From the NCBI RefSeq assembly GCF_005217525.1, contig NZ_PNXQ01000009.1, positions 771 through 52,848 of the forward strand: a DNA stretch of 52,078 nucleotides, given 5' to 3'. The first letter of the stretch is position 1. Every line of letters begins with the position of its first letter. Positions 1-9,581 of this stretch are shown one piece after another. This DNA comes from Paenibacillus terrae. Lineage in GTDB: Bacteria; Bacillota; Bacilli; Paenibacillales; Paenibacillaceae. The notes beneath the pieces are model-generated. The model saw nothing but the letters and a program-made list of their open reading frames with translations, was not told the origin of the DNA and searched no databases. The position numbers and the translations under genes are program-made.

Positions 1-20
1 AGTCCTTCATGGCTCATCGA

Positions 21-51
21 AAGCCATCAACTATAAGTTGATGGCTTTTTT
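21..51 (+). terminator. Rho-independent terminator of a gene left of the window
   Basis: Perfect 12-bp stem (AAGCCATCAACT / AGTTGATGGCTT) with a 3-nt loop, followed by a T run. It must end a plus-strand transcript coming from outside the window, because no gene lies between position 1 and the hairpin. Confidence 0.85.
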
Positions 52-179
52 GTTTGCATTTTTGCATGGATTTAGGTTATGTTTCTTACTAACTTTTTTA
101 TTTTAAGGTATCGACAGGTTATAATAGGTTCATTATGTTCGCTTAGAGGTTAGTCTAAAAAAAGTGAAGTGGTGATCGT

Positions 180-1328
180 GTGGCTTTGGATACGGAATGG
201 ATACAGCAACAGCTTCAGAATATTATTCAAGCACCTTTTACTATACAGCCTTGGTGTCCGGAAATGATTGCAGAAGGTCAGTCAGCAGAATCGGCTGTAC
301 CGGATAAGTCATTTGTACGTGATAGCAAAATATATTTCCCGTTCCGTGTGATAGCAGGAGAATTGGTTGCCTTTGCGGTAGAGGCGAAGCATTTGACGGA
401 TCGGGAACGGAAGTTGATTGAAGCGTTACTCTGGAACATGGAGCAATTCTGGCAGGATGGGACGAGGACGCAACGGCCCGATAACCCGGTTTATGCTGAG
501 GAAGAGCGAATGAAGCGTTTTGGACAATGGCTCATACAGCAAGCTGGAAACCTACAGAATGAAGAAGAGCTTCCTGATGAGTTCGGGCTTCGGGATTCGT
601 TGTCGGCGTATATGGTCCCCATTGTACTGACTGGTGAAGGAACACAGGGGAGTGCTATTGCCTACACACAGTTACATCGATTGTTAGCTAGTTATTTTGG
701 CGGGAATGTGCTGCTTACTCCATTGGATGAACAGTCTTGGCTGATTATGGCTAAAAGGGAACTACTGTTGGGAACGGAAGACGACCGGGATAAAGATGTC
801 GAAACCAGGGATACGGATTACACGGAATCGCTGGAGGAGGTTCTTACGGCTTTCAGCCTGGGTTTATACGAGCTTATCGCAAATGAGTGGGTAGGTGTAT
901 TTCATTTGGCGGTATCCAAGCCGTCTATACTATTGCAAAGTCTTCCCAAAGAGCTGAATTTGTTATGGGAGACGATCCATCTTGGGAAAATTTTTTATGT
1001 AACTGAGCATATTCACTTTTCATGGGAGTTGCATTTGGAGAGGTTATTAAACCGTATTCCGAAGGAGCAACGCATGCAGTTTTTGGAGCAGGTTATGCGG
1101 TCGTCCGTCATATTGGAGGATGCTGAAACGATGGCTACATTGGATATCTTTTTTCAACTGGATTGTAATGTGAGTGAGACGGCTAAGCGCCTTTACGTGC
1201 ACCGGAATACGTTGATTTACCGTTTGGACAAAATTAAACAGGAGACAGGTTTGGATGTGCGGACGTTTAATGATGCGGTTTTGGTCAAGCTTTTTCTACT
1301 ATTGTACAAAGTGACAAAAAGGAAATAG
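180..1328 (+). CDS. PucR/CdaR-type helix-turn-helix regulator
   Basis: A 382-residue protein starting at GTG. The C-terminal 55 residues match the PucR C-terminal HTH: VSETAKRLYVHRNTL around residues 335-350, then YRLDKIKQETGLDV. This domain is typical of CdaR/PucR regulators of sugar-acid, purine or carbohydrate genes. The N-terminal 300 residues show no GAF, PAS or V4R motif I can name, so the ligand is unknown. It lies 103 bp upstream of an MsmX-type sugar ABC ATPase on the same strand, which makes a role in carbohydrate uptake plausible but unproven. The ribosome-binding site is weak (GAAGTGG). A TATAAT at 120-125 has no good -35, so the promoter is uncertain. Confidence 0.8.
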   Translation: MALDTEWIQQQLQNIIQAPFTIQPWCPEMIAEGQSAESAVPDKSFVRDSKIYFPFRVIAGELVAFAVEAKHLTDRERKLIEALLWNMEQFWQDGTRTQRPDNPVYAEEERMKRFGQWLIQQAGNLQNEEELPDEFGLRDSLSAYMVPIVLTGEGTQGSAIAYTQLHRLLASYFGGNVLLTPLDEQSWLIMAKRELLLGTEDDRDKDVETRDTDYTESLEEVLTAFSLGLYELIANEWVGVFHLAVSKPSILLQSLPKELNLLWETIHLGKIFYVTEHIHFSWELHLERLLNRIPKEQRMQFLEQVMRSSVILEDAETMATLDIFFQLDCNVSETAKRLYVHRNTLIYRLDKIKQETGLDVRTFNDAVLVKLFLLLYKVTKRK

Positions 1329-1431
1329 CATTTTTGTGCAGTTTGCGAATAGCCACGAAGTGGGTACTAGGGTAAGATACAAGTAAGAAATGTATTCGAT
1401 TTCAAAACTTGATCTTGGGGAGGCAAAAGCT

Positions 1432-2556
1432 ATGGCTGGTGTACGCTTAGAGCATATTTTCAAAAAATACCCGGGTGCAGATAAAGCTACGGTTATTGAT
1501 GTCAATTTGGACATTCAAGATAAAGAATTCCTCGTATTGGTCGGTCCTTCCGGTTGTGGTAAATCTACTACGCTCCGTATGATCGCTGGTCTGGAAGAAA
1601 TCTCGGACGGCAAATTATATATTGGAGATCGTGTTGTGAACGACGTAGCTCCAAAGGATCGCGATATTGCGATGGTTTTTCAATCCTATGCCTTGTATCC
1701 GCATATGAACGTATACCAAAACATGGCTTTTGGTCTGAAACTTCGCAAGGTGAAGAAAGAAGAAATTGATAAGCGTGTACGTGAGGCGGCTAAAATCCTT
1801 GATATTGAGCATCTCCTGGATCGCAAGCCAAAAGCGCTATCAGGTGGTCAACGTCAGCGTGTTGCCTTGGGACGTGCGATTGTACGTGACCCGCAAGTGT
1901 TCTTGATGGATGAGCCATTGTCCAATCTGGATGCCAAGCTGCGTGGTCAGATGCGTGCGGAAATCACGAAGCTGGCTAAACGTCTGGAAACGACCGTTAT
2001 CTACGTAACGCATGACCAGGTCGAAGCGATGACGATGGGTGACCGGATTGTTGTTATGAAGGATGGCATTATTCAACAAGCTGCATCCCCGGATGAGCTG
2101 TACAACCGTCCAGTAAATCTGTTCGTAGCTGGTTTTATTGGCTCTCCTACGATGAACTTCATCACAGGTAAGCTGGCGGAGAAGGACGGCGCACTGTATT
2201 TCAATGCACCAGGTCTGGATCTGTTCGTGCCTGAAGGTAAGGGACAGATTTTGAAAGCCAAGGGTTATATCGGTAAAGAAGTTATCTTGGGTATCCGTCC
2301 TGAGGATATTCATGAAGAACCCGTATTTTTGGAGGCTTCCCCAAATTCGATCTTTACGTCCACTGTGGATGTAACCGAAAATCTCGGTCATGAAATGCTG
2401 TTGTACCTGAGTGGCGCTGGAAATGATACGATTATTGCCCGTGTAGACGGACGTTCCAATACTCGTGATGGTGTCAAAGTGAAGTTGGCTGTTGATATGA
2501 ACAAGGTTCATATTTTTGATAAAGAATCGGAATTGAGCATTCTGGTTGGCGAATAA
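1432..2556 (+). CDS. msmX: Multi-sugar ABC transporter ATP-binding protein (MsmX/UgpC type)
   Basis: 374-residue ATPase of the CUT1 sugar-importer family. Walker A GPSGCGKST, Q-loop VFQSYALYPHM, signature LSGGQRQRVALGRA, Walker B VFLMDEPLSNLD and H-loop YVTHDQ are all intact. The C-terminal ~130 residues are the MalK/UgpC-type regulatory OB domain (GIRPEDIHEE). The chosen ATG follows GGGGAGG by 8 nt; an in-frame ATG at 1390 has no ribosome-binding site. No permease or solute-binding gene is adjacent. This is typical of MsmX, which in B. subtilis energises several sugar importers in trans. UgpC is the alternative name used for the same family. A terminator follows directly, so it is probably transcribed alone or with the upstream regulator. 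Confidence 0.9.
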   Translation: MAGVRLEHIFKKYPGADKATVIDVNLDIQDKEFLVLVGPSGCGKSTTLRMIAGLEEISDGKLYIGDRVVNDVAPKDRDIAMVFQSYALYPHMNVYQNMAFGLKLRKVKKEEIDKRVREAAKILDIEHLLDRKPKALSGGQRQRVALGRAIVRDPQVFLMDEPLSNLDAKLRGQMRAEITKLAKRLETTVIYVTHDQVEAMTMGDRIVVMKDGIIQQAASPDELYNRPVNLFVAGFIGSPTMNFITGKLAEKDGALYFNAPGLDLFVPEGKGQILKAKGYIGKEVILGIRPEDIHEEPVFLEASPNSIFTSTVDVTENLGHEMLLYLSGAGNDTIIARVDGRSNTRDGVKVKLAVDMNKVHIFDKESELSILVGE

Positions 2557-2572
2557 GTCCAATCTATAGAAG

Positions 2573-2612
2573 AGAGTCGCAGTTACCCTGCTGGGGAAAG
2601 GCGGCTCTTTTT
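2573..2612 (+). terminator. Terminator after the ABC ATPase gene
   Basis: Stem AGAGTCGC / GCGGCTCT (one G-T pair) with a 20-nt loop that can pair internally (CCCTGCTGGGG), followed by TTTTTG. Confidence 0.75.
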
Positions 2613-2781
2613 GTATATCCCATACAGCTTCCAGCTTCGGCATTGCATTCATTGGAAAATTCCGATACGATGGGTACATTGGTATGGGTCTGGGTTCAGT
2701 ATGAACACAGGTAGCCCGAAATCATGTTGAAAAGATGAGGCTTGGGCTGGCACAGGATGAGTTGGCAGTGGGCTATATGGT

Positions 2782-2810
2782 TTGATAGGGTGACGCTACA
2801 TAAATAAGAT
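2782..2810 (+). promoter_or_regulatory. SigA-type promoter for hprK
   Basis: TTGATA at 2782-2787, a 17-nt spacer, then TAAGAT at 2805-2810. It lies 42 bp before the hprK start and downstream of the previous terminator. It probably drives the whole hprK-lgt-ppaX-acyltransferase unit. Confidence 0.6.
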
Positions 2811-2852
2811 TACGTATAGAATCCGGTCATGCAGGATGAAGGGGAGAACACG

Positions 2853-3791
2853 ATGGCTAAAAAGGTAAAGGTATCTGAGCTTGTACAGCAATTTCAAATG
2901 GAGGTTATTTCCGGTGAGAAAGGTTTGCGTAGGCTGATCACGGTGGATGATTTGAATCGTCCAGGGCTGGAGATGGCTGGGTATTTTGAATATCACACAC
3001 AGGAGCGGGTGCAGCTTTTGGGAAGGTCTGAGCTGGCTTTTCTCGGTATGCTTCCTCCTGAGGAAAGAAAGGATCGGATGCAGCGTCTATGTACGGAGCT
3101 GACTCCGTGTATCATCATCACACGCGGTTTGGAAGTACCGGCAGAACTGGTGGAGGCAAGCGCTGAACGGGATGTCCCAGTATTGCGAACTAATATGGCC
3201 ACAACGATTTTATCAAGCCGCATTACGGGTTTTCTTGAAAGAAAGCTGGCTCCTACTGCCACGATTCATGGTGTGTTGTGTGATGTGTATGGTGTAGGTA
3301 TGCTCATTACGGGCAGTAGCGGCATTGGTAAAAGTGAAACAGCACTGGAACTGGTTAAACGTGGTCATCGGCTGGTAGCAGATGATGCAGTGGAAATTCG
3401 GCAAACGTCCGATTTTCAGTTGCATGGTACGGCGCCGGAACTGATTCGTCATTTGCTGGAAATTCGCGGCGTAGGCATCATTAATGTGATGACGCTGTTT
3501 GGTGCGGGTGCAGTGCGTAACAACAAGCGGATTACGCTGGTTGTCCGTCTGGAGGCATGGCAGCAGGACAAGCAGTATGACCGTCTTGGTTTGGATGAAG
3601 AGACAACACGTATTATTGACACGGATGTTCCGCTCGTTACGATTCCAGTTCGTCCGGGCCGAAATTTGGCCGTTATTATTGAGGTGGCGGCAATGAACTA
3701 CCGTTTGAAGCAAATGGGCGTGAATGCAGCTCTGCAATTTACGAACAAGCTGACTGCTACAATTTCTGAAGATATGGAAGATATGGATTAA
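2853..3791 (+). CDS. hprK: HPr kinase/phosphorylase
   Basis: Bifunctional sensor enzyme that phosphorylates HPr and Crh on Ser46 with ATP or pyrophosphate, and removes the phosphate again. It is the central switch of CcpA-dependent catabolite control in Firmicutes. The 312-residue length is typical. It has an N-terminal regulatory domain, the catalytic stretch [13 protein letters not shown]-loop [14 protein letters not shown], and the HprK signature [19 protein letters not shown]. The ATG at 2853 follows GGGGAG; an upstream in-frame ATG at 2829 is less well placed. The order hprK-lgt-ppaX is as in B. subtilis; PpaX hydrolyses the pyrophosphate that HprK produces. Confidence 0.97.
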   Translation: MAKKVKVSELVQQFQMEVISGEKGLRRLITVDDLNRPGLEMAGYFEYHTQERVQLLGRSELAFLGMLPPEERKDRMQRLCTELTPCIIITRGLEVPAELVEASAERDVPVLRTNMATTILSSRITGFLERKLAPTATIHGVLCDVYGVGMLITGSSGIGKSETALELVKRGHRLVADDAVEIRQTSDFQLHGTAPELIRHLLEIRGVGIINVMTLFGAGAVRNNKRITLVVRLEAWQQDKQYDRLGLDEETTRIIDTDVPLVTIPVRPGRNLAVIIEVAAMNYRLKQMGVNAALQFTNKLTATISEDMEDMD

Positions 3792-3834
3792 GGTTCAGTC
3801 GTTTGCAAGGAAGAACAAGGAGTGAGAGAAACAT

Positions 3835-4893
3835 ATGTCAACGGCAACATTACTGCTGAATCCGATTGCTTTTTCAATCGGGGCCATTAAGGTTCATTGG
3901 TACGGGCTTATTTTGGGGCTGGCGGCGCTTGTAGGTTTATATCTCGCCATTCGTGAAGGTAAAAGATTTGGCATACCACAGGAATTTTTTATGGATATGC
4001 TGCTGCTGGGTGTTCCTTCGGCTATTATTGGAGCGCGTATTTATTATGTAGCCTTCAAATGGGAAGACTATCGAGATAATCTATGGGATGTTTTTAAAAT
4101 CTGGAATGGCGGTATTGCGATATACGGCGCATTGATCGGCGCGATTATATGCGCAGTCATCTATTTCCGCTATAAGGGTTATAATTTCTGGCGGATTGCG
4201 GATATCTGTGCGCCGGGTCTGCTGATCGGTCAAGCGATTGGCCGCTGGGGTAACTTTGTCAATCAGGAAGCCTACGGTGGACCGACGGAAGAAGGCTTTT
4301 TGCGGAATCAACTGCATCTGCCGGATTTCATTGTGAATCAGATGAACGTTAACGGGGTGTTTCACCATCCTACATTCCTGTATGAATCCCTGTGGAGTAT
4401 TGTAGGTGTGATTCTGTTGCTCGTCATTCGACGTATGGAATTTGTACGTGCAGGTGAAATGTTTGCGTTTTACTTCATTTGGTACTCGATTGGCCGTTTT
4501 TTCATTGAGCGTGTACGGACGGATAGTTTGGCTTTTCAGGGACCAGACTGGCTGGCTTCTTTTGTGAATGCTTTGTGGTCTCCTATGGTATGGCTGGGGT
4601 TTGAACCAGGGCATCTGGACCCGAGTTACGGTAATGTACGGATCTCGCAACTGCTCCCTATCTTCATTGTTGTAGCTGCTGTGATTTTCATTGTGGTTCG
4701 TCGTCGTAAGGGTGCATCTGTTCCGAAATATAGCGATCCGATTGTCTCCAGCAAGGTAGGAGTCGATCAGGTGCCTGACGTGACGCCGGAACAGGCTTCT
4801 CGCCCGGGTCAAGATACGATTACGCCGACAACGGCTGCGCCGGATAAGCTACACAAGGAAGACATGGACGAGGACAAGAAGGAGCATCTATGA
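3835..4893 (+). CDS. lgt: Prolipoprotein diacylglyceryl transferase
   Basis: Integral membrane enzyme that transfers diacylglycerol from phosphatidylglycerol to the lipobox cysteine of prelipoproteins. It has 352 residues and about seven hydrophobic segments. The Lgt signature GRWGNFVNQEAYGG lies near residues 138-151, and the HHPTFLYES motif follows. The C-terminal ~60 residues after the last membrane helix (RRRKGASVPKYSDP onward) form a charged, P/T/K/E-rich cytoplasmic tail, longer than in the ~270-residue B. subtilis protein. The stop overlaps the ppaX start as ATGA, indicating translational coupling. Confidence 0.97.
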   Translation: MSTATLLLNPIAFSIGAIKVHWYGLILGLAALVGLYLAIREGKRFGIPQEFFMDMLLLGVPSAIIGARIYYVAFKWEDYRDNLWDVFKIWNGGIAIYGALIGAIICAVIYFRYKGYNFWRIADICAPGLLIGQAIGRWGNFVNQEAYGGPTEEGFLRNQLHLPDFIVNQMNVNGVFHHPTFLYESLWSIVGVILLLVIRRMEFVRAGEMFAFYFIWYSIGRFFIERVRTDSLAFQGPDWLASFVNALWSPMVWLGFEPGHLDPSYGNVRISQLLPIFIVVAAVIFIVVRRRKGASVPKYSDPIVSSKVGVDQVPDVTPEQASRPGQDTITPTTAAPDKLHKEDMDEDKKEHL

Positions 4894-5543
4894 TAAACAC
4901 GATTTTATTCGACCTGGACGGAACGATTATGGATACGAATGAGCTGATTATCAGCACATTTCTGCACATTTTGAATCACCCGGACGCTGACCCGCTGACG
5001 CGGGAGCATATTATCCCTCATATGGGTGGAACGCTGGATGACCAGCTTCGTACCTTTTCGGGATTAAAGGATGTGTCTGAGCTGGTTAAAGGCTATCGTG
5101 CCTATAACTTGCTCCATCACGACCAAATGGTGAAGCCTTTTCCGCATGTCATCGAGGTTATTCAGGAGCTGCGTGCGCGTGGAATTAAGCTGGGGGTTGT
5201 GACGACTAAAATACGACCCTCTACGATTCGTGTGTTGGATCTGTTCAATCTGACCTCCTCTATGGACTATATTGTGACGGTGGACGACGTAGAGCATCCG
5301 AAACCACACGCAGAGCCTGTGCTTAAGGCGCTGGCTGGCTTGAACGCCAAGGCGGAGCATACGTTGATGGTTGGAGACAGCTCTTTTGATATTCTATCGG
5401 CTCAAGCCGCAGGCGTGAAATCGGCGGGTGTAGCCTGGTCCCTGAAGGGTGAAGAAACTCTACGGGGATATGGACCGGATTACATTTTGCATGATATGCG
5501 GGATTTACTGAAGCTGGAGCTTCAAGGTGTCGAGGTATCGTGA
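4890..5543 (+). CDS. ppaX: Pyrophosphatase PpaX (HAD family)
   Basis: 217-residue haloacid-dehalogenase hydrolase with the nucleophile motif [10 protein letters not shown] at residues 7-16. Motif II is VVTTK and motif III/IV is [15 protein letters not shown] then [16 protein letters not shown]. In B. subtilis PpaX hydrolyses the inorganic pyrophosphate released by HPr kinase/phosphorylase. The position two genes after hprK supports this assignment over a generic phosphoglycolate phosphatase. It overlaps both neighbours by 4 nt. Confidence 0.92.
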   Translation: MINTILFDLDGTIMDTNELIISTFLHILNHPDADPLTREHIIPHMGGTLDDQLRTFSGLKDVSELVKGYRAYNLLHHDQMVKPFPHVIEVIQELRARGIKLGVVTTKIRPSTIRVLDLFNLTSSMDYIVTVDDVEHPKPHAEPVLKALAGLNAKAEHTLMVGDSSFDILSAQAAGVKSAGVAWSLKGEETLRGYGPDYILHDMRDLLKLELQGVEVS

Positions 5544-6034
5544 GGAAGGTTAACCGCTATCCTGTGGAAGGCCCCAATGCGCTGTGGCAGATTTATCGGA
5601 CGGTAAGCCGCTGGAAAGGGATTAAAAACTTTGTTTTTATACAGATCGCCCGGTATTGTCCCGTGCTATCCTGGAAGAATGTCATTTACCGCAGAGTGCT
5701 TGGGATGAAGGTAGGGCAGCATGCGGCCTTCGGTCTGATGGTGATGGTGGATGTTTTTTTTCCAGAGCATATTACGATAGGGAACAATTCGGTGATTGGA
5801 TATAACACGACCATTCTGGCGCATGAATATCTCATACAGGAGTATCGTATTGGTAAAGTAATGATCGGGAATAATGTATTAATTGGCGCCAATACGACCA
5901 TTCTGCCCGGTGTTACCATAGGTGATGGAGCTGTAGTAGCCGCGGGGGCAGTTGTTCATAAGGATGTGCCGGCAGGGGCATTCGTGGGAGGTAATCCGTT
6001 GCGTGAGTTAAGACGGTCGGGTGCGGATGTATAG
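5540..6034 (+). CDS. Hexapeptide-repeat acyltransferase (YvoF-like)
   Basis: 164-residue protein with left-handed beta-helix hexapeptide repeats: [15 protein letters not shown], then [33 protein letters not shown] in consecutive turns. It ends with the conserved VGGNPLREL cap. It belongs to the maltose/galactoside/NodL acetyltransferase-type superfamily; the acceptor is unknown. The GTG start overlaps the ppaX stop (GTGA). B. subtilis has a similar gene (yvoF) in the same place. It is the last gene before a terminator. Confidence 0.85.
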   Translation: MRKVNRYPVEGPNALWQIYRTVSRWKGIKNFVFIQIARYCPVLSWKNVIYRRVLGMKVGQHAAFGLMVMVDVFFPEHITIGNNSVIGYNTTILAHEYLIQEYRIGKVMIGNNVLIGANTTILPGVTIGDGAVVAAGAVVHKDVPAGAFVGGNPLRELRRSGADV

Positions 6035-6050
6035 TTAATAGCATAACAAT

Positions 6051-6085
6051 AAGGGTCCCTTAAGGATTAAGGGGCCTTTTTGTGT
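6051..6085 (+). terminator. Terminator after the hprK-lgt-ppaX unit
   Basis: Hairpin AAGGGTCCCTTAA / TTAAGGGGCCTT (imperfect) with a short loop, followed by TTTTT. It separates this unit from the his operon. Confidence 0.7.
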
Positions 6086-6109
6086 TGTTTTTTTGTATAA
6101 TTTAATCGC

Positions 6110-6176
6110 AAGAAAAACTTCCGCTAAGCACGGCCTTGCTTCTGTGAAAGTACGTCGATAGATGTTTTTCTTATAG
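6110..6176 (+). other. Possible structured RNA between ppaX unit and hisZ
   Basis: Outer arms AAGAAAAAC (6110-6118) and GTTTTTCTT (6168-6176) are complementary. Inside lie ACTT/AAGT and AAGCA/TGCTT arms, giving a nested stem-loop. A TATAAT at 6096-6101 lies just before it but has no clear -35. There is no T-box motif, so it is not an ordinary tRNA-sensing his leader. The rest of 6035-6358 holds only a terminator and a promoter. Confidence 0.3.
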
Positions 6177-6258
6177 GATTTATGAATTTTGCAATGGATA
6201 AAATAAAGAGGGGGAGATCGTTTCGCAATGCTGCTCCAAAATGGGCTGATCCGTTCGG

Positions 6259-6288
6259 TTGACGTTCACAGGCAAGGCATGATAATAT
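6259..6288 (+). promoter_or_regulatory. Promoter of the histidine operon
   Basis: TTGACG (6259-6264), 18-nt spacer, TAATAT (6283-6288), about 70 bp before hisZ. No T-box or leader peptide rich in His codons was seen between it and hisZ, so the regulation is not obvious. Confidence 0.55.
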
Positions 6289-6358
6289 ATCGAATATACT
6301 TTAGTTTATTAGCACTTTACCATGATAAAGATATTGCGAAATCATGAGGTGAATAGAG

Positions 6359-7564
6359 ATGTCCAAGCCAAAAGGATTTGAAATCCCCGTAGGGGTTCGG
6401 GATTACCTTCCGCGTGCGGTGTCGAAGCTGCGGACGATTGAATTGAATGTACTCGAATGTATGGAGCGTTGGGGCTATCGTCAGATTATGACGCCTACGA
6501 TGGAGTATTACGATACGGTGGGTGTGGCTAGTTCTACTTCGGATCGGAAGTTGTTCAAACTGCTCAATAACCGGGGAACTACGCTGGTGCTGCGATCTGA
6601 TATGACCGCGCCGATTGCGCGTGTGGTATCGTCGCTGTTGAAGGAAGAGGAAGTACCACTCCGGCTTTCCTATCACGCAAATGTATTTCGGGCGATTGAG
6701 GAAGAGGCGGGAAGAGAAGCGGAATTCTTCCAGACGGGTGTGGAGCTGGTGGGCGATGACTCTCCTGAGGCTGACGCAGAGGTCGTGGCATTGGCGATTG
6801 CATCGTTGCAGGCGGCAGGGGTGTCCTCTTTTAAAATTGCCATGGGGCATGTCGGATTCCTGAATGGTCTGTTCGAGGAAATCATTCCGGGTCGACAGGC
6901 TGAACAGCAAGCGTTAAAGGAACTGTTATTGAACCGTGATGTGGTGGGCTACCGGACAGCGATTGAGGCTTTGGGTTTGCCTACCGAACATCGGGATAAG
7001 CTGGAGGCCATTCTTAGGCTTCGCGGGGGCAAAGAGATTTGCGAGCAGGCTACTCGCCTTAGTGTAGAGCAACAGACGATCCAGTCTATTGCACATCTAT
7101 GTGAGGTATGGGAAGTGCTGGAGAGCTACGGTGTGTCTGAGCATGTGCTAATTGACCTTACTATGATCGGGGATTTTTCATATTATACAGGAATGACTTT
7201 TGAGGGCTATGCGGCGGAAATCGGATTTCCCGTATGTAATGGAGGGCGCTATGACAATCTGCTACAGCAGTTTGGTCGTTCCGTGCCTGCGACGGGATTT
7301 GCATTGAAGACGAACCGGATTGTCGATGGCGTAGACGGTATTCAGATCGAGGCGAAACGCCCGGTGCTTATTCGTTATGACGAGCAGGGACGCAGAGAGG
7401 CATTATCCGCCGCTGCACAACTTCGAGGAGCAGGACGGACAGTCGTTACAGGACTGACGGGTGGCCCAGAGGATCGCCGCCGCGAGCAACAGGATTTGTA
7501 CGCAGAGGTTTACAGCTACACAGCCGAAGAAAGACAACCAGTACAAGGGAGGGAATTGCCATGA
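6359..7564 (+). CDS. hisZ: ATP phosphoribosyltransferase regulatory subunit HisZ
   Basis: 401-residue class II histidyl-tRNA-synthetase-like protein. It has [19 protein letters not shown] at the N-terminus, [12 protein letters not shown] and [11 protein letters not shown], but no anticodon-binding domain of normal size. HisZ has no synthetase activity; it assembles with the short HisG into the active ATP phosphoribosyltransferase and confers histidine feedback. It sits directly upstream of, and overlaps by 4 nt, a short-form hisG, which settles HisZ rather than HisS. Start ATG is 8 nt after GAGGTG. Confidence 0.93.
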   Translation: MSKPKGFEIPVGVRDYLPRAVSKLRTIELNVLECMERWGYRQIMTPTMEYYDTVGVASSTSDRKLFKLLNNRGTTLVLRSDMTAPIARVVSSLLKEEEVPLRLSYHANVFRAIEEEAGREAEFFQTGVELVGDDSPEADAEVVALAIASLQAAGVSSFKIAMGHVGFLNGLFEEIIPGRQAEQQALKELLLNRDVVGYRTAIEALGLPTEHRDKLEAILRLRGGKEICEQATRLSVEQQTIQSIAHLCEVWEVLESYGVSEHVLIDLTMIGDFSYYTGMTFEGYAAEIGFPVCNGGRYDNLLQQFGRSVPATGFALKTNRIVDGVDGIQIEAKRPVLIRYDEQGRREALSAAAQLRGAGRTVVTGLTGGPEDRRREQQDLYAEVYSYTAEERQPVQGRELP

Positions 7565-8211
7565 CGGAGACGTTGAAGGTAGCCATGCCAAAGGGACGGA
7601 TCTATAAGCAGGCTTCCGAGCTGTTTCGTCGAGCGGGGGTTCCTATTCCAGTAGATGTAGATGATACGCGCAAGCTGGTTATTCCGCTGCCTGAACTGGG
7701 AATGGAGTTTATTATGGCGAAGCCGGTGGACGTTCCCACGTATGTGGAGTACGGAGCTGCGGATATCGGCATTGTAGGCAAGGATGTTTTGCTGGAAGAG
7801 AACAAGGATGTGTATGAGCTGCTTGATCTGGGGATTGCCCGTTGCCGAATGTCGGTCATTGCTTTGCCGGATTGGCAGCCGGGTATTCGTCAGCGGGTGG
7901 CTACGAAGTATCCGAATGTGGCTTCCCAGTATTTTCGGGAGCAAGGCCAGCAGGTGGAGGTTATCAAGCTGAACGGTTCCATCGAGCTGGCACCGTTAAT
8001 CGGTCTTGCAGACCGGATTGTCGATATGGTGGAAACAGGGCAGACCTTGAGAGAGAACGGATTGGTCGAGCAGATCAGCATTTTGGATATTACGAGTCGG
8101 CTGATTGCCAATCGGGTCAGCTACCGGATGAAAAATGGTCCGATTCAGGCATTGTGTGACCGATTGCATCAAGTGATTCCGACTACGGTGGCACCTAGGA
8201 CTAAGGAATAG
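7561..8211 (+). CDS. hisG: ATP phosphoribosyltransferase catalytic subunit (short form)
   Basis: First committed step of histidine synthesis: ATP + PRPP to phosphoribosyl-ATP. At 216 residues it lacks the C-terminal regulatory domain of the long form, consistent with dependence on HisZ. Recognisable blocks are [38 protein letters not shown] and the PRPP-binding [17 protein letters not shown]. It is translationally coupled to hisZ (ATGA). Confidence 0.96.
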   Translation: MTETLKVAMPKGRIYKQASELFRRAGVPIPVDVDDTRKLVIPLPELGMEFIMAKPVDVPTYVEYGAADIGIVGKDVLLEENKDVYELLDLGIARCRMSVIALPDWQPGIRQRVATKYPNVASQYFREQGQQVEVIKLNGSIELAPLIGLADRIVDMVETGQTLRENGLVEQISILDITSRLIANRVSYRMKNGPIQALCDRLHQVIPTTVAPRTKE

Positions 8212-8267
8212 GCCAATGATTAGGAGAATAGAACATTCTGCAAGCTGCAAGTAAGGGGGAAGGGACA

Positions 8268-9581
8268 ATGAAGATCGTATCAGCCCGTGATTTCAATCTC
8301 CAGCGCGAGGTGGATTACGGTACACCTGAGCAAAATGAAGCCGTTCGTGCGATTATCCGTTCGGTACGGCAGGAGGGAGATGCGGCTGTACTGCGGTATA
8401 CGGAATCGTTCGATGGTGTATCGCTGACGGCGGAGCAGCTCCGTGTGACGAAGGAAGAATTGAAGGCGGCATATGACAAGGTGGAGCCTTCTTTTTTGCA
8501 GGCTATTCGGGAGGCGGCGGACAATATCCGTGCTTTTCATACGAAGCAAAAACGTAATTCGTGGATGGATTTACAGCCGGACGGCAGCTTGCTGGGCCAG
8601 ATTATCCGACCGTTAAAGCGGGTAGGTGTGTATGTTCCCGGCGGTAAAGCGGCTTATCCATCCTCGGTGCTGATGAATGTGATCCCGGCTCAGGTGGCTG
8701 GTGTACCGGAGATTGTCATGGTGACACCCCCGGCAACAGGCGGCAAGGCGGGAATTGATCCATATACACTGGTAGCTGCGGCAGAGGCGGGTGTGACAGA
8801 AATGTACCGGGTTGGCGGAGCGCAGGCGATTGCGTCTCTCGCTTATGGGACAGATAGTATTGAACCGGTCGATAAAATTTGCGGCCCAGGCAACATTTAT
8901 GTAGCGCTGGCGAAGCGCGAGGTATACGGTGCGGTGGATATCGACAGTATTGCAGGACCGAGTGAAATTGTCGTGCTGGCTGACGATACAGCGAATGCCT
9001 CTTATGTAGCGGCTGACCTGCTCTCGCAGGCAGAACACGACGAAATGGCCTCGGCCATTCTGGTTACGCCCTCGCAACGCTTGGCAGCAGAAGTATCAGC
9101 CGAGGTACAGCGCCAATTGGCGGAGCTGCCGCGCAGAGATATTGCTGCTGCATCGGTTGATGCCTATGGAGCGATTATTGTCGTGGATACGTTGCATGAG
9201 GGGATCCAGATTGTGAACAAACTTGCCCCGGAGCATTTGGAAATCATGACGGAGAATCCAATGGGGCATGTCGGTCTGATCGAAAATGCGGGAGCGATTT
9301 TTCTTGGAGCGTACAGCTCGGAGCCGGTAGGCGATTATTTTGCCGGACCTAACCATATTATTCCGACCAATGGAACCGCGCGGTTCTCTTCTCCGGTCGA
9401 TATTGATGATTTTATTAAGAAGTCGAGTATGATCTATTACAGCAAGGAAGCGCTGCTGCGCAATGGAGAGACGATTATGCAGCTTGCCCGGCATGAAGGG
9501 TTGGAAGGCCACGCACGGGCGATACAGGTTCGATTGGACAATGAGAAGAAGGCGGTGGATGGCGATGGGGAACGAAAATAA
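8268..9581 (+). CDS. hisD: Histidinol dehydrogenase
   Basis: Zinc-dependent NAD oxidoreductase catalysing the last two oxidations, histidinol to histidine. The 437 residues are standard. The signature region IAGPSEIVVLAD followed by ADLLSQAEHDEMASAIL is intact, as are VPGGKAAYPSSVLMN and GPNHIIPTNGTARF. ATG follows AGGGGGAAGGG. The 3' end overlaps the hisB start by 23 nt. Confidence 0.97.
   Translation: MKIVSARDFNLQREVDYGTPEQNEAVRAIIRSVRQEGDAAVLRYTESFDGVSLTAEQLRVTKEELKAAYDKVEPSFLQAIREAADNIRAFHTKQKRNSWMDLQPDGSLLGQIIRPLKRVGVYVPGGKAAYPSSVLMNVIPAQVAGVPEIVMVTPPATGGKAGIDPYTLVAAAEAGVTEMYRVGGAQAIASLAYGTDSIEPVDKICGPGNIYVALAKREVYGAVDIDSIAGPSEIVVLADDTANASYVAADLLSQAEHDEMASAILVTPSQRLAAEVSAEVQRQLAELPRRDIAAASVDAYGAIIVVDTLHEGIQIVNKLAPEHLEIMTENPMGHVGLIENAGAIFLGAYSSEPVGDYFAGPNHIIPTNGTARFSSPVDIDDFIKKSSMIYYSKEALLRNGETIMQLARHEGLEGHARAIQVRLDNEKKAVDGDGERK

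Noticed and set aside
6083..6358. Histidine T-box riboswitch before hisZ
   Set aside because: No T-box core sequence or terminator/antiterminator pair was found in the leader.
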